Below are positions 43,237 through 53,400 of a stretch of 64,000 nucleotides of DNA, piece by piece. Positions within the stretch are counted from its first letter, which is position 1. Every line of letters starts with the position of its first letter. Source of the DNA: Lichenicoccus roseus (GTDB lineage Bacteria; Pseudomonadota; Alphaproteobacteria; Acetobacterales; Acetobacteraceae). The translations under genes were made by a program, and so were the position numbers. The stretch spans positions 1 through 64,000 of the forward strand of contig NZ_VCDI01000008.1 in NCBI RefSeq assembly GCF_005844085.1, in the 5' to 3' direction. Under the pieces are notes generated by a model. That model made no database searches. It was not told the origin of the DNA and saw nothing but the letters and a program-made list of their open reading frames with translations.

Positions 43237-44694
43237 ATGAATATTCGAGTTCCTGGACCTCACGCCTCGATTTGGGTGGTTGCCGAGAGTATGGCTTCCG
43301 CTGTCTTCTCCCTGATCTCTCTCCTGATGATCGGACGCGTCATTGGTCCGGCGGCTGCAGGCCTCGGCGTCATCCCTATCTCTGCTTTCATCTTGCTTGA
43401 GGTTTTGACGGCAGCACTCTTTCCGGATGCTCTGGTGCAACGTCGGCATCTTACTCGCCGGCATACGGACAGCGCGGTGACCGCCGCCGTTGTCCTCGGA
43501 GCTCTCTGCGGCCTGATGATGGCAGCAGGCGCTGCGCTGCTAGACTTTGGTGAGTTGGACAGAGGCGCGGTGCCATTGTGGCTTGCACTGGCACCCCTGC
43601 TGCCCCTTGCCGCATTCTCCGGGACAATCTCCGGCCTGCTCCTGCGTGAGCAGAGGTTTCGCATGCTGTCGATGCGCCTGCTTATCGGACAGCCAATGGC
43701 ACTCGGCTTCGGACTGCTGACGGCAAAGGCTGGGCTTGGAGCCTGGGCCATGGTTGCGGTGCAGGTGGTATCGGTCCTGATCACGTTCGTTCTGATGCTC
43801 TCGGCCGTCAGGGGCCGGTTTGCACCGTACTTCGACTGGCCGGCCCTGGCGGACTTGCTGCCCGTTGCGCTGCCGACTGTCACCGGTGTCTTTGTGATGC
43901 TCGGCAAGTATAGGTTCTTCCTGCTGGCGCTTGGGTTCCTGGTGACGCCAGTGGTGCTAGCCTTGTCCAACTTTGCGTTTCGCTTGTTGGACGCAGCCTT
44001 GGCGCTGGTATGGCAGTGCGTTGCTAAGATCGGGATCTCCCGGCTATGCGCCTTACAGGACGACCGTAACGCACTTGCCGAAGCTTACGGCGATCTCACT
44101 GAGCTGCAGGCTATATTAGGATTTGCAATCTGCGGGGGTGTGGCAGTGACATCTCATGACCTTGTGGCCGTACTCATGGGTCCATCCTGGGCCGCGAGCA
44201 GCACGGCAATCGGAGTCGCAGCCGTCGCCTCGACCTTGAACTTTGTTGCCGGGGACTACACCAGCCTGTTCGTGGCAGTTGGCAAGGCGAAGCGCAACTT
44301 TTACGTGGCGGTCTGCTCCGTTGTTGTACCGCTGCTAGCTCTGTTGATCCTGATGCCGACAACCCCTGCCACCGCAGCTATCGCTTGGTGTGCGCAGGCT
44401 ATAGTGCTACCACCAATACTGACCATTGTCGTGCTGCGCGAGCTTGATCGTCCGCTGCTTTGGTTGTTGCGAAAGCTGTTTCCCGGGGCAATTGGATGTG
44501 CTGCGATGATTGCCAGCGTGATGACCATGCAACGGACTGTGTTCATGGAACCAGTGGCACGGCTTAGCGGATCAGTGATCCTAGGCGCGGTCGTCTTTAT
44601 CCTGGTCACCTGGATAGCTATCGGTCGGCGTTCACCCCGGGCTCTAGCCGTCGGCCTGCTTCACCCACGATCAGGCACGTTATTCGTGACATGA
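43237..44694 (+). CDS. Oligosaccharide/lipopolysaccharide flippase (MATE/Wzx-like)
   Basis: The 485-residue protein has about 12-14 helices and the opening ASIWVVAESMASAVFSLISLLMIGRVIGPAAAGLG, typical of Wzx-type polysaccharide flippases. The ATG at 43237 is preferred because membrane-protein homology begins there; an ATG at 43153 adds 28 unrelated residues. No glycosyltransferase genes are nearby, so it stands alone, perhaps brought in by the surrounding elements. Confidence 0.78.
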   Translation: MNIRVPGPHASIWVVAESMASAVFSLISLLMIGRVIGPAAAGLGVIPISAFILLEVLTAALFPDALVQRRHLTRRHTDSAVTAAVVLGALCGLMMAAGAALLDFGELDRGAVPLWLALAPLLPLAAFSGTISGLLLREQRFRMLSMRLLIGQPMALGFGLLTAKAGLGAWAMVAVQVVSVLITFVLMLSAVRGRFAPYFDWPALADLLPVALPTVTGVFVMLGKYRFFLLALGFLVTPVVLALSNFAFRLLDAALALVWQCVAKIGISRLCALQDDRNALAEAYGDLTELQAILGFAICGGVAVTSHDLVAVLMGPSWAASSTAIGVAAVASTLNFVAGDYTSLFVAVGKAKRNFYVAVCSVVVPLLALLILMPTTPATAAIAWCAQAIVLPPILTIVVLRELDRPLLWLLRKLFPGAIGCAAMIASVMTMQRTVFMEPVARLSGSVILGAVVFILVTWIAIGRRSPRALAVGLLHPRSGTLFVT

Positions 44695-44810
44695 TGCGAA
44701 CGTCGATGCATAAATAGTTCCGCTTTAACTTCGCCCTATTAGCTACACCCATTTTGGTTATTGGGCCGCTAAAGGCATCGCCTCGTGGTTGGCTTCGGTT
44801 GGTCCATGAA

Positions 44811-44993
44811 CTAAGAAACCGATGGAACAACGGAGGGGCTGACTTGCTCCGGCGCGTCCATTACTAATCGCAGCGCCTGCGCTTTGACGTTGGAGCTAAC
44901 GCGCACGCGGCTGCCGCCCGGAAGCTCGATCTCGATCGTGTCGCGCAGACAGGCCGAAACACCTGCGGGCGGCAGGTCCGGTGTGATCGTCAC
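44811..44993 (-). pseudogene. Remnant of an IS66 TnpA (orfA) C-terminus
   Basis: The short frame contains TIEIELPGGSRVRVSSNVKAQALRLVMDA, the conserved end of IS66 orfA proteins; the intact IS66 at 48 kb has the related SIQIMLPGGVCVRVG. The N-terminal half is absent because the sequence is cut at about 45000, where the end of a different IS66 begins. Confidence 0.7.
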
Positions 44994-45000
44994 CGGAACG

Positions 45001-45240
45001 GTATCCGTCCGGTGTCACCGCCTGCTGTAACGTCCGGAGTTACACGACTCTACGCGCACTTTTTAGATGTGGCGTAAAGGCAGTTGTCCGTGGTCGAGAC
45101 CATCACCGGAGATGAGCGTCGCCGCCGACGGCGGTTGGGGACAAGACCATGGACTCCCGCCGAGAACGAGGAACCGGGCGCGAGCATTGGGATCGTTGCG
45201 CGCCGCTACAACTCGCGTCATCAGCTGCTGGCCTCCAACC
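45001..45240 (+). mobile_element. Orphan IS66 end with broken tnpA start
   Basis: The first about 110 bases repeat, in inverted orientation, the end of the intact IS66 at 48557-48666 (shared blocks TATCCGTCCGGTG, CACCGCCTGCTGT, ACGACTCTACGC and TTTAGATGTGGCGT). The following frame (VVETITGDERRRRRRLG, then EEPGASIGIVARRYNSR) is the start of tnpA with two substitution-rich patches. It ends near 45240 where the scpA region begins. Confidence 0.75.
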
Positions 45241-45294
45241 CAGCCGGCAGCTTAGATTACGCCCAGACACAACCTGGGTCCCTGATTGATTCCG

Positions 45295-46213
45295 TCAGAG
45301 ACGCTCAGGCTCTATTTCATCATATGGAGCAGCACGCCGAAACTCTAGCGCGGCACAACTCACCTTAACGTCCCCTGATGAGACTCCCAGGGCGTGCCGG
45401 CTGACAAGAATTATTTGCCACGCCTCCTCCTGATCCAGCGTCAGCTGACCGTCACGGGCAAGTTCCAGGCTGGCAGCAAACGTACTCGTCAGGGCGGACC
45501 GGGCCCGAAAGCTGCCTACCGTCTCCATCCCCAGGTCCGGCAGAAAGAACGTCAACGCGCTGCCATCCGGCAGCACCGCCAGCCGCTCGCGGATGCGGGC
45601 GATCGACGCTGGCACCGGCCACAGCGTGCGCGGCGGCAGCCGATAGGCCTCTGCCAGTTGGTCCCGGCAGCGCAAGAGCCACCAGACAGGCCCGCATCAG
45701 CTCGGCAAGATCCTCTCCCTCACCCGGAACGGCCGCAATCCCCTGCTCCGACCTGCCTCTCGCCCAGACATGCACACCAAGCTGCTGCCGGCGCTCGAGC
45801 CAGTCGACGGCTGCCTGGATGTGGCGCTGGCTGAGCAGCTGCCGCCGCAACGCGTCCGCCTCTCGAAGGGCGGCCTGCGCCTCCGGCGCGCTGGTCGGCA
45901 GGATTAGTCGCGCGCGTAGCTGGGTCAGCGTCGCCGCCATCACCAGCCAGTCCGCCCAGCGCGACAAGGACGAGGCTGCCGGTCGTGTGCCGTCCTGCTG
46001 CAGCGCCTGCTCCAGTGCGTCGGCAAAGGCCTCGATCAGCGCCACGATCGACAACCGCGACAGGTCGAGACGGTGTGTTCGCACCAGCTCGAGCAGCCAG
46101 TCAAGCAGGCCCTCAAACCCGTCCACCGACAGCACCGGCGCGTCGCCCTCCCGCCGGAACGCACGCGGCTTCTGCTCCCATTCGACCTCGTCGGGCTGAT
46201 CACCCCCTACCAC
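45295..46213 (-). pseudogene. scpA: Frameshifted scpA (segregation and condensation protein A)
   Basis: The N-terminal part has the ScpA pattern DGFEGLLDWLLELVRTHRLDLSRLSIVALIEAF and ADWLVMAATLTQLRARLILP, followed by a helical middle (ELMRACLVAL). At about 45670 one frame runs into nonsense and another carries the C-terminal winged helix (RDQLAEAYRLPPRTLWPV to LTFFLPD, LELARDGQLTLDQEEAWQIILV). A single-base error would restore a protein of about 290 residues. scpB is not adjacent. The gene sits between two IS66 ends. Confidence 0.75.
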
Positions 46214-46255
46214 CGGCGGTGCGGCGTAACCCTCCGGTGAGGGCCCTGTAGTAGC

Positions 46256-47830
46256 TCAGGCGGCCGACTGCTTGGCGTTGAGCGTGTGCGGGTAGTTCCA
46301 TGGCAGCAGTTCGTTCAGGCGCTGTGCAGGGTGGTCGGCGATGCGGCGTAGCGTGTCGCCAAGCCAGGCACGCGGATCAACGTCATTGAGCCTCGCGGTC
46401 ACGATCAGGCTGTAGATCGCGGCGGCTCGTTCGCCTCCACGGTCTGATCCCGCGAACAGCCACGCCTTGCGGCCGATGGCGATGCCACGCAGCGCGCGTT
46501 CCGCCGCGTTGTTGGTGAGACAGATCCGGCCGTCCTCGAGGAACCGCGTAAATGCGGTCCATCGCTTCAGCATGTAGTCCATCGCGCGCCCGACATCGTT
46601 GTGTCTCGACAGCCGCGCGCGCTCGGTGCGCATCCAGGCTTCCAGCTCGCTGACCATCGGCACGATCATCTCTTGCCGTACTGCCAGACGCTGCTCGGCA
46701 AGTTGCCCGAGGATCCCGCGCTCTGCGTCAAAGATGGCGTCGATCCGCCGCACCGCCTCGATCGCAAGCGGCGCCTTGGCCAGGTCGGCGAGGACGAACA
46801 GCTTGCGCCTGCCATGCGCCCAGCACGCTGCCTCGACAATGGTCCCAGGCGCGCGCCCCTCACGATAGAGCTCGTTGAACCCGGCATAGGCGTCCGCCTG
46901 CAGGATCCCCGTATAGCGGGAGAGATGCCGTCGCGGATGAGCCGCCGTCCGGTCGGGCGTGTAGTGGAACATCGCTGCTGGTGGGCTTGAGCTGCCGAAT
47001 GGCCCGTCGTCGCGCACATAGGTCCACAATCGACCGATGCTCGTCCGGTTCCTGGCCAGCACCGGCACGGTGGTGTCGTCGCCATGCAGCCGCTCGGCTG
47101 CGAGCACATGGGCGCGGATCAGCTCGATGAGCGGCGCGAGAGCCGTGCTGCAGGCTCCGACCCAATCCGCCAGCGTGGAGACGTCGAGGTTGATCCCCTC
47201 ATGGGCGAACGTCTCGCTCTGCCGGTTCAGGGGCAGATGCTGGCCGAATTTCGCCTCGAGGATGGTCGCCAGCAGTTCAGGTCCGGCGCGTCCGCGCGAG
47301 ATCGGATGGAACGGCGCCGGGACCTGGGTGATCGTCTCGCAGGCGCGGCAGACCAGGCGCTCGCGCACCGTCTGCACCACCTTCCAGGAGCGTGGCACCA
47401 CCTCCAGCGTCTCGGTGATGTCCTCGCCAAGCTTCGTCAGTTGCCCCTGGCAGCACGGGCAGGCCGCCGGGCCGGGGATGACGACACGCTCGCGCGGCAG
47501 ATGCGCCGGGAGGGGACGCCGTGCCGGACGAGGGTGCACGGGTTCCGGCCGATCGCTGTTGGATGACGTGACGGCCGTTGCGCGATCCTCGCTGGCTGCG
47601 GCCTCGAGCTCCTCGAGTTGCAGTTCGAGCTGGTCGAGCCTGGCGCCGCGCTCGGCGGAGGCGCCGAACCGCTCCTGCCGCAGCTTGGCGATCAGCAGCT
47701 TGAGATGCGCGACCATGGCATCCAGCCCGCTCGCCCGCGCCTCTGCCTCCTGGCGCGCCGCACGCTCGGCCAGGAGGGCCGCGCGCAGCGCCTCGAGCTC
47801 GTTCGGGATCGGATCCGCCGCGTCGGTCAC
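46256..47830 (-). CDS. tnpC: IS66 transposase (TnpC)
   Basis: The 524-residue protein has an N-terminal coiled coil (ELEALRAALLAERAARQEAEAR), a zinc-binding segment (CPCCQGQL and CRACET), the DDE core (LHGDDTTVPVLARN, GILQADAYAGFNELY, ACWAHGRRKLF) and the end NNAAERALRGIAIGRKAWLFAGSD. It starts at a GTG at 47830; a longer frame upstream overlaps tnpB. It appears intact. Confidence 0.93.
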   Translation of the reverse strand: MTDAADPIPNELEALRAALLAERAARQEAEARASGLDAMVAHLKLLIAKLRQERFGASAERGARLDQLELQLEELEAAASEDRATAVTSSNSDRPEPVHPRPARRPLPAHLPRERVVIPGPAACPCCQGQLTKLGEDITETLEVVPRSWKVVQTVRERLVCRACETITQVPAPFHPISRGRAGPELLATILEAKFGQHLPLNRQSETFAHEGINLDVSTLADWVGACSTALAPLIELIRAHVLAAERLHGDDTTVPVLARNRTSIGRLWTYVRDDGPFGSSSPPAAMFHYTPDRTAAHPRRHLSRYTGILQADAYAGFNELYREGRAPGTIVEAACWAHGRRKLFVLADLAKAPLAIEAVRRIDAIFDAERGILGQLAEQRLAVRQEMIVPMVSELEAWMRTERARLSRHNDVGRAMDYMLKRWTAFTRFLEDGRICLTNNAAERALRGIAIGRKAWLFAGSDRGGERAAAIYSLIVTARLNDVDPRAWLGDTLRRIADHPAQRLNELLPWNYPHTLNAKQSAA

Positions 47831-47870
47831 GCTGCAAGTGGAGCACGACGCGCACGCGGCGTGTACCCCC

Positions 47871-48218
47871 TTATCCCGCCATCTCCGGCCGCCAGGTGCG
47901 CTGCGGATGTCGCCAGTCGATGCCTTCCAGCATGTAGGCGAGCTGCGAGGCCGAGATCGCGACAGTTCCGTCTGCAGGCGTCGGCCAGATGAAGTGGCCG
48001 CGCTCGAGCCGCTTGGCATACAACGACATGCCGAGACCGTCGTGCCAGAGGACCTTCACCAGATCGCCACGACGGCCGCGGAACACGTAGAGGTCGCCTG
48101 CATGCGGATCGCGCTCGAGAGCCTGCTGGACCTGAAGCGCAAGGCCGTTCATGCCGCGGCGCATGTCTGTGTGCCCCGCCGCCAGCCACACGCGCACGCC
48201 GGATGGGACAGGGATCAC
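47871..48218 (-). CDS. tnpB: IS66 accessory protein TnpB
   Basis: The 115-residue protein has the IS66 Orf2 motifs VWLAAGHTDMRRGMNGLALQVQ, GDLYVFRGRRGDLVKVLWHD and GMSLYAKRLERGHFIWP. It overlaps tnpA by four bases. Confidence 0.95.
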   Translation of the reverse strand: MIPVPSGVRVWLAAGHTDMRRGMNGLALQVQQALERDPHAGDLYVFRGRRGDLVKVLWHDGLGMSLYAKRLERGHFIWPTPADGTVAISASQLAYMLEGIDWRHPQRTWRPEMAG

Positions 48219-48577
48219 GACCGCAAGGCCATCAGCACGCCCCGGAGCACCTTGAGGTCCGCACCACGGCCGACACGCACGCAGACGCCGCCCGGCAACA
48301 TGATCTGGATCGATCGGTCAACCGGGACCTGCGGCGCCGCCCTGCTGTCGCCAACCACCGTCACCGGCAGGAAAGCAGAGCCCTCGGCCGATGACAGCCC
48401 CGCTTGTGATCCATGCATGGCGCGCCGCCAGTGCCAGAGCAGGCCGCGACTGATGTCGTGGCGGCGCGCAACGATCGCGATGCTGGCGCCCGGCTCCTCT
48501 GTCTCGGCGAGGATCCGCACCTTGTCCTCTGGCCGCCAGCGACGGCGACGCTCAACTCCGGTGATGATCTCGACCAC
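48215..48577 (-). CDS. tnpA: IS66 accessory protein TnpA (IS3/IS911-like HTH)
   Basis: The 120-residue protein has a helix-turn-helix (RRRWRPEDKVRILAE, then SIAIVARRHDISRGLLWHWRR) and the C-terminal IQIMLPGGVCVRVG segment. It is the promoter-proximal gene of the element. Confidence 0.93.
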   Translation of the reverse strand: MVEIITGVERRRRWRPEDKVRILAETEEPGASIAIVARRHDISRGLLWHWRRAMHGSQAGLSSAEGSAFLPVTVVGDSRAAPQVPVDRSIQIMLPGGVCVRVGRGADLKVLRGVLMALRS

Positions 48578-48640
48578 GCCCAGCTGCCTCTAACGCCACA
48601 TCTAAAAGCATGCGTAGAGTCGCCTAATTCCGGACGTCAC

Positions 48641-48962
48641 AGCAGGCGGTGTTCACCGGACGGATACTCAGATCCCAGCATAGCTATCGAACCCTCCAAG
48701 ATACCACGCAGTCCCAAAATTGGGACATGCACTTGCAACATGCCGAGCGGTGCTGCCCCCGGGCCTAGGGTCTCGAATACTGGAATGTGCTGGGACGGCT
48801 ACTCGCCGCTGCGCTTCTGCCCGGCTCGATCAGGCGACCTTCACTTGCAAAGCCCTGCCCTGAAAGCCTGCCGGCTGTGGTGCGCGCGGTTAGCAGCGCC
48901 CGGCCATTCGATCCGTCCAGGGCATCCGACTGCGCGGGATGGCGGACGTCACGTGCCGGTCG
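48641..48962. other. Gap between IS66 and fetB
   Basis: The first about 26 bases belong to the IS66 end homology. The remainder has short open frames on the plus strand with no recognisable similarity. I see no gene. Confidence 0.4.
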
Positions 48963-49826
48963 TCAGCGCTGCAAGCGGCGCCGCCAGTCGGCGCGCATCG
49001 ACGCTATCGCCGTAGCGACGGTCGGGGCCGTCGCCAGGATGAGGCGGTCGAGACGCAGGCGCTGACGTCCGTCTGTCAGACGCCTTAATGCGAGCATCGC
49101 AGTCAGGCCCGAGGCGAAGACGCTGCTTCCCGCGAGAAGTAACATCAGCAGGATCTGGTATTTCACGGCTTGGACTGGGTCGAGCCCTGCCAGGATCTGG
49201 CCGGTCATGATCCCCGGAAGCGTGATCAGACCTGCGGCTGACATCTGGTTGACGATTGGAAGCATGCCGCGGCGCAGTGCCGCGCGCAGCAGTGGACCAG
49301 TGGCCTGCCGGTAGCCGACTCCCAGCGCCAACTGCGTCTCGATGGCGACCCTGTCGCGCGTCACCGTCTCCAAGACGTGGTCAAGCGACAGGCTCGCCGC
49401 GTTGAGCACGCTGCCGAGGACAATGCCAACGAGCGGGATCGCGTATTGTGGCGACCACCATGGATGCGGCCGGATAGCCGTGGTCAGCGCGAGCAGGGTG
49501 GTAGTCACGGTCGCCGAGGTTACCGATGCCAGGCCCACCATCAGGTTGCCCTGGCGACGGAGCTGACGCTCAGACCGTGCCGCCACCTCCCGCGCCGCCA
49601 CCAGGGTCATGAGGCCGATGGCCAGCAGCAGCAGGGCAGGCGACGCGAGCGAGAAGATCAAGCGTAGCACGTAGCCAATCAGGAGCAGCTGGATCACCAT
49701 ACGCGTAACCGCGATCAGCACCAGCCTGTGCAGGCCGAGATTGCACACGAGCGACAGCCCGGCCTCGACCGCCAGCAGCAGCCCGGCCGCGCCGAGATCG
49801 AGCGGCGACAGCGATACAGTCGTCAT
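48963..49826 (-). CDS. fetB: ABC transporter permease, FetB (UPF0014) family
   Basis: The 287-residue protein has about six to seven helices. It carries the UPF0014 signatures RMVIQLLLIGYVL, PLVGIVLGSVLNAASLSLDHV and MLPIVNQMSAAGLITLPGIMTGQILAG. FetAB of E. coli exports iron and helps in oxidative stress. It overlaps fetA by four bases. Confidence 0.93.
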   Translation of the reverse strand: MTTVSLSPLDLGAAGLLLAVEAGLSLVCNLGLHRLVLIAVTRMVIQLLLIGYVLRLIFSLASPALLLLAIGLMTLVAAREVAARSERQLRRQGNLMVGLASVTSATVTTTLLALTTAIRPHPWWSPQYAIPLVGIVLGSVLNAASLSLDHVLETVTRDRVAIETQLALGVGYRQATGPLLRAALRRGMLPIVNQMSAAGLITLPGIMTGQILAGLDPVQAVKYQILLMLLLAGSSVFASGLTAMLALRRLTDGRQRLRLDRLILATAPTVATAIASMRADWRRRLQR

Positions 49827-50425
49827 CGTGTGAGGGTGGCCACCTGCAGGCGGCCACCCTCAAGCACCGCGCAGGCAGTTCCCACCCGGTTGGCCTGCGC
49901 TGGATCATGCGTGACCATCAGGATGCTTGTCCCCGCGGCAAGTCGCTGCCGCAGCAGGTCTTCAGCACGTAGCACCGCTTCGGGATCGAGCGCTCCGGTC
50001 GGCTCGTCGAGCAGAAGCACCGGCGCATCGAGCGCCAGGACACGCAGGAGCGCCAGCCGCTGGCGTTCACCGGTCGAGCAGGACGCTACCGGGCGGGCGA
50101 AGATGTCCTGTGGCAGACCAAGAGCCGTCGCTGCCTCAACCGGCGGCGTTTTGAAGTGGGCGCCGACTTGATCCAGCCACCAGCCGCTTTCCGACGCGCC
50201 ATAGACGACGCGACGTCGCCAGTCAGGCGCCGGCATGGCAGCGCGAGGGCGGCCATCAAGCAGTGCCTCCCCGTCGTGCGGATCGAGATCGGCGATCATC
50301 CTCAGCATGAGGCTTTTGCCAGCCCCGGACGGGCCGGTGACGGCAAGGCATTCCCCAGGCTCCAGAGAAAGATCGAACGGCCCGGCACGTGGGCTGCGCA
50401 AGGCGATGAGCTGCAGTCGTGGCAT
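49823..50425 (-). CDS. fetA: ABC transporter ATPase, FetA-like
   Basis: The 200-residue ATPase has Walker A GPSGAGKSLML, Walker B VLLLDEPTGALDPE and the switch histidine in LMVTHDPAQ. The signature is degenerate, CSTGERQR in place of LSGGQ/E-QR. It is coupled to the FetB permease. Iron or another metal is the expected cargo by homology only. Confidence 0.9.
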   Translation of the reverse strand: MPRLQLIALRSPRAGPFDLSLEPGECLAVTGPSGAGKSLMLRMIADLDPHDGEALLDGRPRAAMPAPDWRRRVVYGASESGWWLDQVGAHFKTPPVEAATALGLPQDIFARPVASCSTGERQRLALLRVLALDAPVLLLDEPTGALDPEAVLRAEDLLRQRLAAGTSILMVTHDPAQANRVGTACAVLEGGRLQVATLTR

Positions 50426-50474
50426 GACGCGCTGCGCGGGTCCCCTGATGAAGCTTCGACGACATGAAGGCGAC

Positions 50475-53400
50475 TCACCGCCTGCCGGTGCCGGCAGGCG
50501 GACGTGCCGCTATCAAACCCAGCAGGACCGGCATTGCCAACAGCACCAGCGGGTATTGCAGCAGCAGCCCGGCGATGATCGCGATGGCCAGCGGCTGTTG
50601 GATTGCGGAGCCAGCGCCGATCGCCAGCGACAACGGCAGAAGAGTGAGGATGGCTGCCAGCACGGTCATGGTGATCGGGCGCAGCCGATTCCTGCTGGCG
50701 CTGCGGATTGCTTCGGCCGCCGGCATTCCGTGTGCCAGGTGGACATACTCCGACACGTAGAAGATCGCCATCTCGGTGCTGATGCCGACCACCATGGTCA
50801 TGCCCATCAGCGCGGTGACGTTGAGTTCAACGCCGGTGAGCCATAGCGCGATTAACACCGCCAAGGTCGACAGCAGCGAGCACAGCAGGATCGCCAGAGG
50901 GACCAGCACACCGCCGTACAGGAACATCAGCAGCAGCAATTCGGCGAGAAGGGCAGCGCAGAAAACCCGCAGGAGGCCAGCGAAGGCGATCTGCTGCTGC
51001 GCATACAGGCCGCCCAGCGTGTAGCGGGTGCCGGCGGGGAGCAGTCCGGTCTTAGCGAGCGTCTTGTTGATGTCGCCGATGACGGCACCGATGCCACGTC
51101 CCTCGATGCGGCCCACCACGGGGATCATTGGCTGCAGGTTGTCGCGCGAGATCTCCGGTTGGCCGGTCGTGGGCGTCATGCTGGCGACCCGCAAGAGCGG
51201 AAATACATGGCCGTCCGGCGCCCGGATCGGCAGCGACGCCAGCGTGTCCAGGCGGAAGGTACGCGCTCCGGAGACGCTGATGCGCACGCCGAGGACCTTG
51301 GTGGGTAGCGTAAGGCTGGTGGCGACGGTGCCTGCCAGCGCATCGCTTGCCTGGCTCGCCACCTGGGCGCCGGTCATGCCCTCCAAGCCGACCCGCACCG
51401 GATCGAGCCGCAGGTCGAGGGTGTCGCCGGCGAGCTTGACGCCGTCATTGACCTCAACCACGCCTTTAATCTTCCCAAGAGCGTCGGCGACGGTTTTGGC
51501 CACCGGAACCAGTGACGCGGTGTCCTGGCCGTACAGCCGGATCTCGATCGGCTGCGGCGCTCCGGTGAGATCGCCGATCAGGTCCTCCATCGGCTGCGCG
51601 GTGTCGACCTTAAGGCCGGGCAGTTGGGCGCCGATCCGTGCCACCACGTAAGCCATGACGGCCGGCGTCGTGCGTGCGTGGCCGTCCTTCAGCCTGACGA
51701 AATAGTCGCCGTGGTAGCTCTCGCCGAGATCGGCGCCGAGGCCGGTGCCGAGCCGACGTGAGAACGTGCGCAACTCCGGCATCGCGCGCAGGATTGCATC
51801 CACCTGCGCCATCTCGCGGTCGGTCTCATCCAGCGAGGTGCCGGCCGCGGTATAGTAGTCGAGCACGAAGCCGCCCTCGTCGACTTTCGGCATGAAGCCG
51901 GTGGGCACGCGCTGGTAGGCGAACCAGCCGACGGCCAGCAGCGGCACCAGGATCGGCAGCAGCAGTAGCGGGCGTCGCGAGAAGCGATCGAGCAGGCTGC
52001 CATGCAGCCGGTCCAGCCAGCCGCCTTCGCCGGAATGATCGGTGAAGTGCGAGAAGTCGATCAGCCCGCGCGCCATCAGCGGCACCACCACCGCGGTCAT
52101 CCCGTACGAGACCAGCAGCGCCGACCCCATGGTGATCGACAGCGCCTTGGAAAAGGCGCCGGTCACGCCGCTGAGAAACGCGAGCGGGATGAACACGATC
52201 AGCGTCGCGAGCGACGAGCCGGTCAGCGGCAGCAGGAACTCACGCGCCGCCGGCAGCACGTCGTCGCGCGAGCGGGCGCGCCGGGCGATGTGTTCGACCA
52301 TGACGATGACGTCGTCGATCAGCAGCCCAACCGCGGCCGCAATGCCGCCGAGCGTCATGATGTTGAAGCTGAGGCCGAGCAGGCTGAGCGGGATGATGGT
52401 GACTGCCAGCGTCATCACCACGGTGGCGCAGGCGATCAGCGTGATGCGCCAGCTGCGCAGGAACAGCAGCAGGACCAGGCCCGCCAGTATCAGGCCGATC
52501 AGCACTGCGTCGCGCACGCTGGTTGCGGACCGCGTCACCAGCTGACTCTGGTCATACCAGTTCACCAGCCGCACCCCGGGCGGCAGGGCGACGCTGGCGA
52601 GCTTCTGGCGGACGTCGTGCGCCACGTTGACGGCGTTGCCGTCTGGCTGCTCGTAGACGTTGAGCAGCACCGCCGGGTTGCCGTCCTCGGTAACCCGGAC
52701 CCATTGCGGCACCACGCCGGGCACCACCCGAGCCATGTCGCGCACCCGGACCACGCCGCCCGCATCGGCCCGCACCACCAGGGCGCCGATGGTCGCGGCA
52801 CTCGTCGGGCTGCTGTCGGCGACGGCCAGGAACAACTTGCTGCGGTCCTGCAGCTGTCCCACCGCCTGCAGCACCGTGCTGTTGCCGACCGCGCGCGCGA
52901 GGTCGGCGAGGGTCAGGTTGTAGGCGGCCAGTCGGTGGATGTCGGCCTGCACCTGGATCTCGGCGGTGTCGCCGCCCTGCACCAGCACCCTCCCGAGGCC
53001 GGATATAGAGGAGAGCAGCGGCACCAGCTGCAGCGTCGCGAGGTCGCGCAGCGCAACCGAGTCCGCCGCCGGCGCCGCCGGCTGCCCCGGCGTGGCCGGC
53101 GGCGGCAGCAGCGCAAAGGAGATAATCGGAAACACCGTGGGATCCATGCGCCGGACGCTGTAGCCGGTGCCGGGCGGCAGCTTCGGCATCGCCTGGGTGA
53201 TCGCCGCCTGAACCAGCAGCGTGCTGGCGACCATGTCGCGGCCCCAGCCGAAATCGATCGAGATCTGCGACGACCCGAACGAGCTCGACGAGCGCAGGCC
53301 CTGCACGCCCGGCACCGCGCGCACCGCCTCCTCGATTGGCCGGGTCACCAGCAGCGCGGTCTGGTCGGCCGGCCGACTGCCGCCATCGAGATCCACCACC

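Larger units (their letters stand above)
46226..48640 (-). mobile_element. IS66-family insertion sequence with tnpA, tnpB and tnpC
   Basis: The element carries the three-gene IS66 set. Its ends read GTAACCCTCCGGTGAGGG (from 46226 inward) and GTGACGTCCGGAATTAGG (from 48640 inward), close to the GTAA/GTGA-CGTCCGG type of IS66 ends. No 8-bp target duplication was found at these borders. Homology with the orphan end at 45 kb continues 26 bases further out to 48666, so the true left border may lie there. Confidence 0.85.

Noticed and set aside
47037-48593. A 518-codon open frame on the plus strand
   Set aside because: It is antisense to the intact IS66 tnpC/tnpB/tnpA genes, has low-complexity Ser/Arg content and no motif; it is a high-GC shadow.
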